Assembly: GCA_024234675.1 (NCBI GenBank)
Contig: JACKNU010000001.1
Location: 434,001-498,000, forward strand
Reading direction: 5' to 3'
Length of the DNA: 64,000 nucleotides
Origin: Pseudomonadales bacterium
GTDB taxonomy: Bacteria; Pseudomonadota; Gammaproteobacteria; Pseudomonadales; Halieaceae
The position numbers and the translations under genes are program-made. Below are positions 43,390-52,721 of this stretch, piece by piece; within the stretch, counting starts at the first letter, position 1, and the number at the start of each line of letters is the position of its first letter. The notes beneath the pieces were generated by a model, which ran no database searches, was not told the origin of the DNA, and saw nothing but the letters and a program-made list of their open reading frames with translations.

Positions 43390-44405
43390 GGTGCGACTCC
43401 TTGCTTATCCCGGAGAATCTTAGCACCAACGCCCCTGTCGCCCAACTCCCGCTGCATGCGTGCCAGCAATGCCTCCAGCAGCACCTGGGGATTGGGGTTT
43501 GAGCCCCCGGCCACCGCGCCGCGGATGCGGTTTATTTCATCCAGCAGCCGGAACGCCGCGCGCCCGGCCGGCGCCGTCAGTGCCTGCGCCTCCAGGCCCC
43601 GTATGCTGGCCTGCAGGGTCTCCGCCAGTTGCGCCAGGGCGAACTCCAGCGGCTCCCCGCCCACCGCCTTGCTCACCGCCTCGGCCCCCGCAGGGTGCCC
43701 GGCCAGCAGCGCCTGCAGCGCCTGGCGCAGCTGTAGCAGCCGGGTCGCGCCTCCTCCTCCGCTGCAGTATCTCCGCCAGCAGGGGCCGACCTCCCGCCAG
43801 CGTCAGCAACTCCTCGCAGCGTCCCCGGTCGGGAATGAACTGTTGCAGCCAGGCCAGCGCGTGGGCGGTTTCAGGGACGCCCAGGCGCAGCATCTGGCAG
43901 CGGGAGCGGACGGTGGCCGGCAGCCCGTGGGGACGGTGGCTCACCAGGGATAAGATAGGTCTCGGCGGAGGGCTCCTCCAGCGACTTGAGCAGGGCATTG
44001 GCGGCGCTGGCATTCATGTTTTCCGCCGGGCACAGCACCGCGACCTTGCGCAGGCCGAAACCGGCGGTGCGATTGGTGAAATCCACCAGCGCCCGCACGG
44101 CGTCTATCTTGATGACCCGACTCTTGCCTTCCGGCGCCAGCCACAGCAGGTCCCCGTTGTTGCCACTGCCGCTGAGGTCGCAGGCATGGCAGTGGCCGCA
44201 GTTGAGGCCGTCCACGGGCGCCTTGCTGCAACAGCAGCCTGGCCAGGGCCAGGGCAAAGCGCGACTTGCTGCCGTACTCGGGGCCGCTGAGCAGCAGCGC
44301 GTGGGGCAGCTTGCCGCCCTCCAGTTGCTGCAATACGCGCTCCCAGGCGGTAGCCTGCCAGGGCAGGGGCGCCGTTACATTCCGGCCCGCGTCGACGCCG
44401 TTCAC
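43386..44405 (-). CDS. holB: DNA polymerase III delta' subunit (frameshifted in this sequence)
   Basis: The clamp-loader delta' subunit. Recognisable blocks in changing frames: PWQATAWERVLQQLEGGKLP and HALLLSGPEYGSKSRFALAL near the N-terminus, the zinc module LNCGHCHACDLSGSG, KIDAVRALVDFTNRTAGFG, VLCPAENMNASAANALLKSL and EEPSAETYLI. A C-terminal helical domain ends near 43386. GTG 44405 overlaps the tmk stop (GTGA) and its own stop overlaps the pilZ ATG (ATGA), which fixes both ends. At least three single-base shifts interrupt it. The gene is essential in relatives, so these are probably sequence errors. Confidence 0.8.
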
Positions 44406-45054
44406 GGTTGCTGGTGCCTCACGCCCCAGCAGGCAACGAGCTCCTCGCAGACCTGCAGCAGTTGCCCCTGAACCGCTTCCGGGGGCCGGCTGGCGTCGAT
44501 GATGCGATAGCGGCCGCTGCTGTTGTTCGCCAGTTGCCGGTAACTGGCGCGCACCCGCTCGAAAAAGGCGAGTTCCTCCCGCTCGAAACGATCCGGCTCG
44601 CCCCCTGCCCTCGATGCGGTTCATCCCGGTGTCGACGGGCGCATCCAGCAGCAGGGTACAGTCCGGCGCCGGTACCCTGCACCAGGCTCTCCAGCGTGGC
44701 CACCGCCTCCTGTCCAGCCCCTGCCGCCGCACTGGTAAGCATAGGTGGCATCGGTAAAAACGGTCGCAAAGCACCCATCTGCCGGCCGCCAGCGCGGGCT
44801 CTATCACCACCTCTCGATATGCTGGGCCCGGGCGGCGAACATCAGCAGCAACTCGGCCATGGGGCTGATACCGCCGTCCCTGACCGCCAGCAGCACCTCC
44901 CTTAGCTCCTCCCCAAGGGGTGTACCGCCCGCTCTCGCGTCACCACCAGCTGCACGCCGGCAGCTTCGAGCCGCTGGCGAATGAAGGCGATATTGGTCGA
45001 TTTGCCAACGCCCTCGCCGCCCTCCACGGTAATGAACAGGCCTCTGGAATTCAT
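44402..45054 (-). CDS. tmk: Thymidylate kinase (frameshifted in this sequence)
   Basis: dTMP kinase of the dTTP pathway, about 215 residues once joined. The start MNSRGLFITVEGGEGVGKST holds the P-loop, followed in another frame by VVTREPGGTPLGEEL and the DR-type segment RWVLCDRFYR. The C-terminus ends ELVACWGVRHQQP. ATG 45054 overlaps the mltG stop and the stop overlaps the holB GTG. Several indels lie between about 44610 and 44920. It is an essential gene in relatives. Confidence 0.8.
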
Positions 45055-46080
45055 GTCAGGGGTTGCTCCGGGCTGGATCGATAGTCCTGGCGGCGCTGCA
45101 GCTGGTACTGGCGCACGGCGGCTTCATGCTCCGCCAGGGATGCGCTGAATACATGTCCGCCATCTCCGCGCGCCACAAAAACAAGGCCTCGCCCGGGGCC
45201 GGGTGCAGGGCGGCGTGAATCGATGCCCGTCCCGGCAGGGCGATCGGCGAGAGGTGGCAGGCCGCCGTGGCGATAGGTGTTGTAGGCGTTGTCCTCATCC
45301 TGCAGGTGGGTGCGCCGCAGGTTGCCATCGAACTCACTGCCCACACCGTAAATGACCGTCGGGTCGGTCTGCAAGCGCATGCCGCGCTGCAGGCGCCGCA
45401 CGAACACACCCCGCTATCTGGTCACGCTCCTCGGGGACGCCGGTTTCGCGCTCGATGATAGAGGCCATGATCAGCGCCTCGTAGGTGTTGCATAGGGCGA
45501 TTCCGGATCCCGGTCCCGCCACTCCGCCTCGAGGATATCCAGCAGCGCCGTGTGGGCGCGCTGAAGAATCTGCCAGTCAGTCGCGCCCCGCGCGTACAGA
45601 TAGGTATCGGGGAAAAAAGCCCCTCGGGATGCCCGTAGGCCCCGGTCAGCTCGAGCAGACGGGCGTCGTCGGGACCGGACAGGATCGCTTCCAGCTCGGC
45701 CTGCTGCTGCAGTATCGCCGGGGCCTGGGCCAGGTAATACCCTCGGGAAGCGTTACCGGTACTGGATAACCCTGCCGCTGGCCAGCAACTCCAACAGCCT
45801 TTGCGCCGTCATAACCGGCTCCAGCAGGTACTCGCCGTGCTTGATCTGCTGGTCCAGGCCGGTCCAGCGGGCATACAGGGTCAATAATTGGGGTGCTGCA
45901 GCACGCCCTCGCGGTGCAGCCGGTCAGTGACTGCCCGCAGCGAGTCGCCGGGCAGCACCTCCAGGTGCAGGCCCTGATCCGGCAGCGCCGAGGGCTGCTG
46001 CCAGCGGGATTGATTTCACCCTTCACGAGTACCAGCGCCAGCGCCAGCACCAACAGCAGCAGTGCCGCCTTGCGGATCAC
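45051..46080 (-). CDS. mltG: MltG, endolytic transglycosylase (YceG-like; frameshifted in this sequence)
   Basis: An inner-membrane enzyme that ends nascent peptidoglycan strands. It starts with GTG 46080 (overlap with the pabC stop), giving a TM anchor IRKAALLLLVLALALVLVKG. Blocks in shifting frames include a LysM-like LEVLPGDSLRAV region, VTLPEGIT, LIMASIIERETGVPEERDQI with the catalytic Glu, GMRLQTDPTVIYGVGSEFDG, YNTYRHGGLPP and MYSAHPWRSMKP-like C-terminal pieces. The stop at 45051 overlaps the tmk ATG. Multiple indels are present. Confidence 0.8.
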
Positions 46081-46919
46081 GACAGCGTCCCGCGGTACTG
46101 TTCGAACAGGGCCTGGCATACCGGGTGGGAGTCCAGCTGCTGCGCTCACCGAAACGACCGACGGGCCGCAGCCCGACCAGGCTGTTGCTGTAAAACGCTT
46201 CGTCGCACTGCTCCAGTTGCCGGGTCGTCAGGCGCGTTTCGCGAACTTCCAGGCCGCAGGCCGGCGCCAGCTGCTGCAGGATAAGCCTGCGGCGAGTCCC
46301 GGCGATGCCACAGGCATCCAGTGGCGGCGTGAGCAGGACCCCGTCACACAAAGGAAAATATTGCCGCTGCTGACCGACACCAGCTCACCCGACTGGTTCA
46401 GCAACACGGCCTCCGCAGCGCCCGCTTCCGCCGCCTGCGCCGCGGCCAGTACCTGCTCCAGGCGGTTGAGATGCTTGATCCCGGCCAGGGGCCGGCTGGG
46501 TGGCGCAGCGGATAGAAGCCAGTGCCAGGGATACCGGCGCCGACATCTGCAGGGGATCGCATTCCAGGGCCGTGGCCCGCAGCAGAATCTCGCGGCTGTG
46601 GCGTGGCCGGCGGCGCATAGCCGCGCGGCCCCGCACCCCGGGTCACCGTGGCGCGCAGGGGCGCTCCAGGGCCAGCCCAGCTCAGCTATCGCGGCACTGG
46701 CCTGGCGCAGTCGCTGCTGCAGCGCTGGAACACAGGCGGGAAACCGCAGTACATCCAGGCCTCGCTGCAGGCGCTGCAGGTGCAGGTCTAGTAACAGGGG
46801 CGGCCCTGGTGCAGCAGGATGGTTTCGAACAGGCCATCGCCAAAGTCCAGACCCCGGTCCGGCAGGGGCAGGGAGGAAACAGGTGCCCCGTCAAGCCATG
46901 TAGCGGTTGCCCCCAGCAC
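46077..46919 (-). CDS. pabC: Aminodeoxychorismate lyase (frameshifted in this sequence)
   Basis: A PLP enzyme of the branched-chain aminotransferase fold, making p-aminobenzoate for folate. N-terminal block: WLDGAPVSSLPLPDRGLDFG and DGLFETILLHQG. Later blocks: GIKHLNRLEQVLAAAQAAEA (PLP lysine) and AVLLNQSGELVSVSSGN in another frame, CDGVLLTPPLDACGIAGTRR, and ETRLTTRQLEQCDEAFYSNS near the end. The stop at 46077 overlaps the mltG GTG. The start is uncertain; GTG 46919 is the best in-frame candidate. Confidence 0.75.
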
Positions 46920-46930
46920 CAGGCGAGAAA

Positions 46931-48172
46931 TCAGTCAGGTCTGGTAAACAGCAGCGAACCGTTGGTACCGCCGAAACCAAAGGAATTGGACAGGGCGCAG
47001 TCAATGGGTCTCTGCTGGGCAGTGTTGGGAACATAGTTGAGATTGCAACCCTCGTCGGGGTTGTCGAGGTTGGTGGTGGGCGGCGCCACCGGTCGCGCAG
47101 GGCCAGGATCGTGAAGATCGCCTCTACCGCCCCGGCAGCGCCCAGCAGATGGCCCACCATGGACTTGGTGGAGCTCACGGCTACCTGTGCCGCGGCCGCG
47201 CCCAGTACCGTTTCCACGGCCCGGCTCTCGGCCAGGTCACCGGCGCTGGTGGACGTGCCGTGGGCATTGATGTAATTGATGCGCTCCACGTTGACACCGG
47301 CATCCCGGATGGCGTTGGACATGGCGGCAGCGGCGCGCGCGGCCGTCTTCCGGCGGCAGGGTCATGTGGTAGGCGTCCCCGCTCATGCCGAAGCCGATTA
47401 TTTCCGCGTAGATATTGGCCCCGCGGGCCCTGGCGGCCTCGTATTCCTCCAGCACCAGAACCCCCGCCCCGTCACCGAGTACAAAGCCGTCCCGGTCCCT
47501 GTCCCAGGGCCGCGAGGCGGCTGTCGGGTCATCGTTGCGGGTGGAGAGCGCCCTGGCGGCGGCAAATCCGCCCAGGCCCACCGGCGTGGTGGCCATTTCC
47601 GCACCGCCGACCAGCATGGCATCGGCATCGCCCTGGGCAATGAGTTTAGCGCCCAGCCCGATGTTGTGGGTCCCCGAGGTGCAGGCGGTAACGATGGCCA
47701 GGTTGGGGCCCTGCAGGTTATACATCACCGACAGGTTGCCGGCGATCATGTTGATGATGGAACCGGGTACGAAAAACGGGGAGATCCTGCGCGGACCGGA
47801 GGTGCTGATGATTGCCGCGTTTTTCTCTATCTGCCCTATCCCGCCGATGCCGGAACCGATGGCGCAGCCCACCCGGGGGGCCATCTCCTCGGTGATTTCC
47901 AGGCCGCTGTCGCGCATGGCCTGGATGCCGGCGGCCATGCCGAACTGCACAAACAGGTCCATTTTGCGCGCGTCCTTCTCCGGCAGGTAAAGGGAGACAT
48001 CGAAATCTTTGACGCTGGCACTGAAACGGGTGCTGAAAGCGGAGACATCAAAGCTCTCGATGGGGGCCATCCCGCTCTTGCCCGCCAGGATATTCTCCCA
48101 GGTCGTATCCACGGTATTGCCCAGGGGACTCAGCATCCCCATGCCTGTCACTACCACTCTTCTGCCAATCAA
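46931..48172 (-). CDS. fabF: Beta-ketoacyl-ACP synthase II (two frameshifts in this sequence)
   Basis: A condensing enzyme of fatty-acid elongation, about 413 residues when corrected. The start is TTG 48172 with AGGAG eight bases upstream (then IGRRVVVTGMGMLSPLGN). The active-site Cys is in VTACTSGTHNIG and the His residues in INAHGTSTSAGD and STKSMVGHLLGAAGAVEA. The first indel lies near 47335 (GC-rich run after HMTLPPEDG). The second lies near 47090 after ILALRD, where one missing G restores VAPPTTNLDNPDEGCNLNYV and the end FGFGGTNGSLLFTRPD. Confidence 0.88.
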
Positions 48173-48271
48173 GGTACTAGCTCCTATTCCACCAGCGCTT
48201 CGCATCCAGAAATAAGAAAAGCCGTTCTATGGTGAATAGAAACGGCTTCTCTGCGAAACGAAATTGTGGGG

Positions 48272-48508
48272 TCAGGCGAGGTTTTCGGTAATGTAATCGA
48301 TCGCCAGTTTCACGGTGGTGATCTTTTCGGCTTCTTCATCCGGGATTTCAGTTTCGAATTCCTCTTCAAGCGCCATCACCAACTCTACTGTGTCCAGGGA
48401 ATCCGCACCAAGATCCTCTACAAAAGAGGCTTCGGTTTGCACTTCTTCTTCTTTTACGCCAAGTTGTTCTGCGACGATTTTCTTAACGCGTTCTTCAATG
48501 CTGCTCAT
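48272..48508 (-). CDS. acpP: Acyl carrier protein
   Basis: A 78-residue acidic carrier for fatty-acid synthesis. The phosphopantetheine serine is in DLGADSLDTVELVMALEEEF. SSIEERVKKIVAEQLGVKEE is the N-terminal helix and VKLAIDYITENLA the end. It sits between fabG and fabF, as is usual, and is intact in this sequence. Confidence 0.98.
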   Translation of the reverse strand: MSSIEERVKKIVAEQLGVKEEEVQTEASFVEDLGADSLDTVELVMALEEEFETEIPDEEAEKITTVKLAIDYITENLA

Positions 48509-48651
48509 GATTATTCGATGCTCCTGAGATTAGTGCTTGATCAATCCGATTACCCGGCTTGAGCGCGCAGTTTACTCTGTTTTGCCTGCGAGGTTAAAAT
48601 TTTTTTTGAACGGTCTGCCCGAACCCTGATTTATCACTCTTAATCAGAAAC

Positions 48652-49395
48652 TTAAGCCATATACATGCCGCCATTTATATGGATGGTTTCGCCGGTGATA
48701 TAGGCCGCCGCATCGCTGCAAATAAATCCCACCAGGGCCCCGATCTCCCCGGCCGCACCGAGCCGCCCCAGCGGTATCTGTCCCAGCATCAGCTCGCGCT
48801 GCGCCTCGGGCAGGTCCCTGGTCATATCGGTATCGATGAAACCGGGCGCGACGCAATTCACGGTTATCGAGCGGGAACCCAGCTCCCGGGCCAGGGCGCG
48901 GGAAAAGCCTTCGGCGCCGGCCTTGGTGGCGGCGTAATTGCTCTGGCCTATATTGCCCATGGAGCCGACCACAGAGGTGATGTTGACGATACGGCCCCAG
49001 CGCGCCTTGGTCATGCCGCGCAGGCAGGCCTTGCTCACCCGATAGAGGGCGTTGAGGTTGGTGTCGATCACATCGTTCCACTCCTCGGGTTTCATTCGCA
49101 TCAGGATATTGTCCCGGGTTATACCGGCGTTGTTGACCAGCACCAGCGGCGCGCCGAACTCCTCGGTGACGGCCTTGACCAGTGCGACCACACTGTCCTC
49201 CTGCGCCACATTCAGGGCCATGCCGCGCCCCGGGTTGCCCGCCTCGGCGAGATAGGCGGTGATGCTCTGCGCGCCCGCGTCACTGGTGGCAGTACCCACG
49301 ACGGTGCAACCGTCGGCGGCCAGTTGCCGGGCAATGGCCTTGCCGATACCCCTTGTTGCGCCGGTTACCAACGCGACTCTGGTTTGTTCTGTCAT
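48652..49395 (-). CDS. fabG: 3-oxoacyl-ACP reductase
   Basis: A 247-residue short-chain dehydrogenase using NADPH in fatty-acid elongation. Cofactor motif VTGATRGIGKAIA (residues about 10-22), NNAGITRD, catalytic Ser in NITSVVGSMGNIGQSNYAAT with the YxxxK pair, and the end TIHINGGMYMA are all typical. I start at ATG 49395 (MTEQTRVALVTG). It lies 26 bp downstream of fabD. Confidence 0.96.
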   Translation of the reverse strand: MTEQTRVALVTGATRGIGKAIARQLAADGCTVVGTATSDAGAQSITAYLAEAGNPGRGMALNVAQEDSVVALVKAVTEEFGAPLVLVNNAGITRDNILMRMKPEEWNDVIDTNLNALYRVSKACLRGMTKARWGRIVNITSVVGSMGNIGQSNYAATKAGAEGFSRALARELGSRSITVNCVAPGFIDTDMTRDLPEAQRELMLGQIPLGRLGAAGEIGALVGFICSDAAAYITGETIHINGGMYMA

Positions 49396-49421
49396 GGCTA
49401 AATCCTTACGCTCCAGGCGTG

Positions 49422-50369
49422 TCAAATAAGGGTTTCCAGCGTGGTCACCAGTTGCTCCGGTTCCTCCAGGGAATAACTGAGCAGTGACTTGTCGATGCGC
49501 CGGTTGAGCCCGCCCAGCACCTTGCCGGGGCCGCACTCCACGATATCCGTCACGCCACTGGCTGCGATGGCCTCGACGCAACGTGTCCATTGCACGGGGC
49601 TGTATATCTGCTCGACCAACAGTGCGCGTATGCTGTCGGGGTCACTTTCGGTGGCGGCATTCACGTTGTGTACGACCGGTATCTGGGGGGTTTCGAAGGT
49701 GATGTCCGCCATGGCTTGCGCGAGACGCTCACCGGCAGGCTTCATGAGTTCCGTATGGAAAGGCGCACTGACGGGCAGTGGCATGGCGCGCTTGGCCCCC
49801 GCCGCCTTCAGGGCGACTATGGCCGCCTCCACTGCCGCGCTGTGCCCGGCGATAACCACCTGCCCCGGGGAATTGAAATTGACAGCGGCGACCACCTGGC
49901 CGCTGTCGGCCGAGGTCTGCTCGCAGATACGGTTGATGACCTCGTCATCGAGGCCGATGATGGCCGCCATCGCGCCCTGCCCCACCGGCACGGCGGTCTG
50001 CATGAAAGCGCCCCGCTGCCGGACCAGTTCGACCCCGTCGGCAAATGCCAGGGAGCCCGCGCAGACCAGGGCGGAAAATTCCCCGAGGCTGTGCCCGGCC
50101 ATCACAGACGGCCGCGGCCCACCCTGTTCCAGCCAGGCGCGCCACAGCGCCACGCTGCTGGTGAGCAGTACCGGCTGGGTGGTTTCTGTGAGGTTTAACC
50201 GGGCCTGGTCACCGTTCTGTACCAGGTCCCACATGTCATATCCCAGCGTCTGTGAAGCCTCGGCGAAGGTATCGCGCACGGACTCGAAGCGCTCGTGGGC
50301 CTGCGCCAGCATTCCGGTTCGCTGGGATCCCTGTCCGGGGAATACGAAGGCAATGTTCCTGGCCGACAT
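49422..50369 (-). CDS. fabD: Malonyl-CoA:ACP transacylase
   Basis: A 315-residue enzyme loading malonate onto ACP. FVFPGQGSQRTGML is the N-terminal motif, the nucleophile Ser is in VMAGHSLGEFSAL, the Arg in ELVRQRGAFMQ and the second His in VSAPFHTELMKPA. The start ATG 50369 has AAGGAGC upstream. It opens the intact fabD-fabG-acpP stretch. plsX, normally just upstream, is not there. Confidence 0.97.
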   Translation of the reverse strand: MSARNIAFVFPGQGSQRTGMLAQAHERFESVRDTFAEASQTLGYDMWDLVQNGDQARLNLTETTQPVLLTSSVALWRAWLEQGGPRPSVMAGHSLGEFSALVCAGSLAFADGVELVRQRGAFMQTAVPVGQGAMAAIIGLDDEVINRICEQTSADSGQVVAAVNFNSPGQVVIAGHSAAVEAAIVALKAAGAKRAMPLPVSAPFHTELMKPAGERLAQAMADITFETPQIPVVHNVNAATESDPDSIRALLVEQIYSPVQWTRCVEAIAASGVTDIVECGPGKVLGGLNRRIDKSLLSYSLEEPEQLVTTLETLI

Positions 50370-50474
50370 AGGGTGCTCCTTATTATGGTGATGAACTGTT
50401 GGACTGCCGCCTGCCCCGGTCTCTGCCGCAGTAGTCTAGCGCATGCCCGGCCGGGAGGCCGCAAACGGCAAAGC

Positions 50475-50500
50475 ACCCGGTGGGGTTATCCCCACCGGGT
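50475..50500. terminator. Strong hairpin between rpmF and fabD
   Basis: An 11-bp perfect GC-rich inverted repeat ACCCGGTGGGG / CCCCACCGGGT with loop TTAT. No clear T-run follows on either strand, so it may be a processing site, attenuator or inefficient terminator. The surrounding 292 bp (50370-50661) hold no convincing gene. Confidence 0.5.
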
Positions 50501-50661
50501 CAGGGTACTGTCTGGGAGCGCTGTGCGAAAGCAGCGTGCAGCGCCCACCGCGGGGTGCGGCTGGCGATCTTGCGGCGAAGACAGGCGCCTTCGCAGGTAT
50601 TCTGGACGAGCAGTTGGGCCGCAGGATTGACACCCTTGGAAACAACTAACCAGCCCGGTGA

Positions 50662-50844
50662 TTACTCTTCGCCGCCGGCGTCCACGACTTTCTTGCCGCG
50701 ATAAAACCCGTCCGCGCTCACGTGGTGGCGACGGTGAGTTTCCCCGGAAGTCTGGTCCACCGACAGGGTGGGACCGGACAACGCGTCGTGCGAACGGCGC
50801 ATGCCGCGACGAGAACGCGTTTTCTTGCTCTTCTGGACAGCCAT
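50662..50844 (-). CDS. rpmF: 50S ribosomal protein L32
   Basis: A 60-residue ribosomal protein. MAVQKSKKTRSRRGMRRSHD and the tail RRHHVSADGFYRGKKVV are family-typical. The zinc-binding cysteines of some L32 proteins are absent, as in other gammaproteobacteria. It is 12 bp downstream of yceD. Confidence 0.97.
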   Translation of the reverse strand: MAVQKSKKTRSRRGMRRSHDALSGPTLSVDQTSGETHRRHHVSADGFYRGKKVVDAGGEE

Positions 50845-50856
50845 GACTGACTCCTG

Positions 50857-51393
50857 CTATTTGCTGCCGGGCTTTAATTGCGCCAGCACGTTAAACGGGT
50901 TGGGTTTATCCCCTGCGGCAGCCTGCTCTTCGGGCGTCTCATCCACCGAGTAGTCTGCCAGTATCTGCCTGCAATGCTCTGTGTCGTGATAACTGAAGGG
51001 CGGCAGGGCCAGGATCAACTCGTCCTCCACCACATTCCACAGGTTGCACAGTTCCTCTTCCAGCACCAGTGGTTCCAGGTGGCGGGGAAGATGCGCAGCC
51101 TGCTCGTCGGACCAGACGACTGCCAGGGTATTCTCACTGGCCAGCGACCGGGGCAACGCCTCCAGACAACGTTGACAGGTGACCACCATTTCGGCTGTGA
51201 TAGCCAGGTGAATCAAATGCCTGTTTTCTTCGTCTTTGGTGAACGCCAGTTCCGCCTGGATGGTCCCGTCGTCAGCGGCCAGAAGTGACCGGAAACGCGG
51301 TAAATCAAGGGGTTTCAGCGCTCCCCTGACACTCACGCCACGGCCGGCTGCCTTGCGGACATCCAGCGTGCTCGGGAGGGGCTCACTCAACAT
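50857..51393 (-). CDS. yceD: YceD, large-ribosomal-RNA accumulation protein (DUF177)
   Basis: A 178-residue YceD/DUF177 protein needed for normal 23S rRNA levels, always next to rpmF. VVTCQRCLEALP and LANP-type EEELCNLWNVVEDELILALP are the family blocks, and the tail ending NPFNVLAQLKP is typical. It is divergent from the Maf gene. Confidence 0.92.
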   Translation of the reverse strand: MLSEPLPSTLDVRKAAGRGVSVRGALKPLDLPRFRSLLAADDGTIQAELAFTKDEENRHLIHLAITAEMVVTCQRCLEALPRSLASENTLAVVWSDEQAAHLPRHLEPLVLEEELCNLWNVVEDELILALPPFSYHDTEHCRQILADYSVDETPEEQAAAGDKPNPFNVLAQLKPGSK

Positions 51394-51490
51394 AGGCGCG
51401 CATCATAGGGGCGGTTTCGGCCTTTGTCAAAAATATCTTTAAAATACAAACAGTTCACGCCAAAACCTGCAGGAGCAGCCCTCCCCGATC

Positions 51491-52072
51491 ATGGACATCA
51501 TCCTGGCCTCCACCTCTCCCTACCGCAGGGCCCTGTTGCAGCGCCTGCAGTTGCCCTTCAGCTGTGTCGCTCCCCCGGTGGCAGAAGCGCGCGTGCCCGG
51601 GGAGGCACCCGCCGCCATGGCCGGCCGCCTGGCACTTGCCAAGGCCGAGTCTGTGGCCCGGCTCCACCCCGAAGCACTGGTCATCGGCAGCGACCAGGTC
51701 GCCGCGCTGGGTGACCGGGTGCTGGGCAAGCCCGGCGGCCACGAGGCGGCCCGGGCCCAGTTGCAGGCCTGCTCCGGCCGCGAGTTGCAATTCCACACAG
51801 GGGTTGCCCTGGCCTGTGCCGCGCAGAACCTGTGGCAGTTTCACGTGGAACCCTTCCGGGTATTTTTTCGCAGCCTGGACAGTGCCGGGATAGATGCCTA
51901 CCTGCGGCGGGAACAGCCCTACGACTGCGCCGGCAGCTTCAAGTGGGAGGGCCTGGGGATCGCCCTGTTTACCCGCCTGCAGGGGGATGACCCCACCAGC
52001 CTGGAAGGCCTGCCGCTGGTCTCCCTGGTGCGCCTGCTGGAGGCAGCCGGGGTCGACGTACTGGCCGCCTAG
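51491..52072 (+). CDS. yceF: Maf-type nucleotide pyrophosphatase, YceF group
   Basis: A 193-residue Maf-family enzyme; the YceF group hydrolyses 7-methyl-GTP. IILASTSPYRRALLQRL, SDQVAALGDRVLGKPGG, REEQPYDCAGSFKWEGLG-like RREQPYDCAGSFKWEG and FTRLQGDDPTSLEGLPL match E. coli YceF. Its stop TAG and the stop of the HAD gene on the other strand share the sequence CTAG. Confidence 0.92.
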   Translation: MDIILASTSPYRRALLQRLQLPFSCVAPPVAEARVPGEAPAAMAGRLALAKAESVARLHPEALVIGSDQVAALGDRVLGKPGGHEAARAQLQACSGRELQFHTGVALACAAQNLWQFHVEPFRVFFRSLDSAGIDAYLRREQPYDCAGSFKWEGLGIALFTRLQGDDPTSLEGLPLVSLVRLLEAAGVDVLAA

Positions 52073-52713
52073 GACTGCAGCGGCAACAATTCCAGCAACT
52101 GCGGCAACTCATCGATAATCGCCAGCGGCTGGTGGCTGGCCAGTCTGGCGCTGGGGTGAACCCCATAGCTGACCCCTACCGAGCTGACCCCCGCCTCCCT
52201 GGCCATCGCCAGGTCGTATTCGCTGTCGCCCACCATCACCGCTTCGGTGGGGGACTTGCCGCGTTCGGCCATGATCTCCCGCAACATAAGCGGATGGGGC
52301 TTGGAGCGGGTCTCGTCCGCGCACCGGGTGGCATCGAAGAAATCCGCCAGCTGCAGCGACGCCAGCACCCGGTCCAGTCCACGCCGGCTCTTGCCGGTGG
52401 CGACAGCCAACTCGAGCCCCCGGCCCCGCAGGGTTTCCAGGGTCGCCAGCGCCCCCGGAAACAAGGGGGTCCGGGTCCGCTCCGGGGCAGCGTAGTGGCG
52501 TGAGTAGGCTGCCGCCAGCTCCTGCCGGAGGCCCTCCTCCAGCTCCGGAAACAGCTGCGCCATGGCCTGGGACAGGCCCAGGCCCACGATTTCACGCACG
52601 GCAGCGGGCTCCGGCACCGGCAGCTGCAGCTCGGCGGCGGCGACCTGCATTGACGCCACTATACTCTCTACGGAATCGCATAGCGTTCCATCCCAGTCAA
52701 ATATAACTATCAT
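52069..52713 (-). CDS. HAD-IA family hydrolase, phosphoglycolate-phosphatase-like
   Basis: A 214-residue HAD phosphatase. Motif I is VIFDWDGTLCDSVE with the nucleophile Asp, motif II is LAVATGKSRRGLD, and motifs III/IV are RSKPHPLMLREIM and VMVGDSEYDLAMARE. A helical cap (about 20-80) links it to phosphoglycolate phosphatases. The substrate is not known. It is 8 bp downstream of rluC, probably in one transcript, a common order in gammaproteobacteria. Confidence 0.9.
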   Translation of the reverse strand: MIVIFDWDGTLCDSVESIVASMQVAAAELQLPVPEPAAVREIVGLGLSQAMAQLFPELEEGLRQELAAAYSRHYAAPERTRTPLFPGALATLETLRGRGLELAVATGKSRRGLDRVLASLQLADFFDATRCADETRSKPHPLMLREIMAERGKSPTEAVMVGDSEYDLAMAREAGVSSVGVSYGVHPSARLASHQPLAIIDELPQLLELLPLQS

Positions 52714-52721
52714 ATTTACAA

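Noticed and set aside
40364..47345. Genuine pseudogenisation of the fabF-pilZ region
   Set aside because: Usually essential genes are all hit together, several breaks sit in homopolymers, conserved sequence resumes exactly after each one-base shift, and gene overlaps are preserved.
50436..50649. Short frames on both strands in the rpmF-fabD gap as a plsX or fabH remnant
   Set aside because: Neither translation resembles PlsX or FabH, no ribosome binding site is present, and the frames lie around a hairpin.
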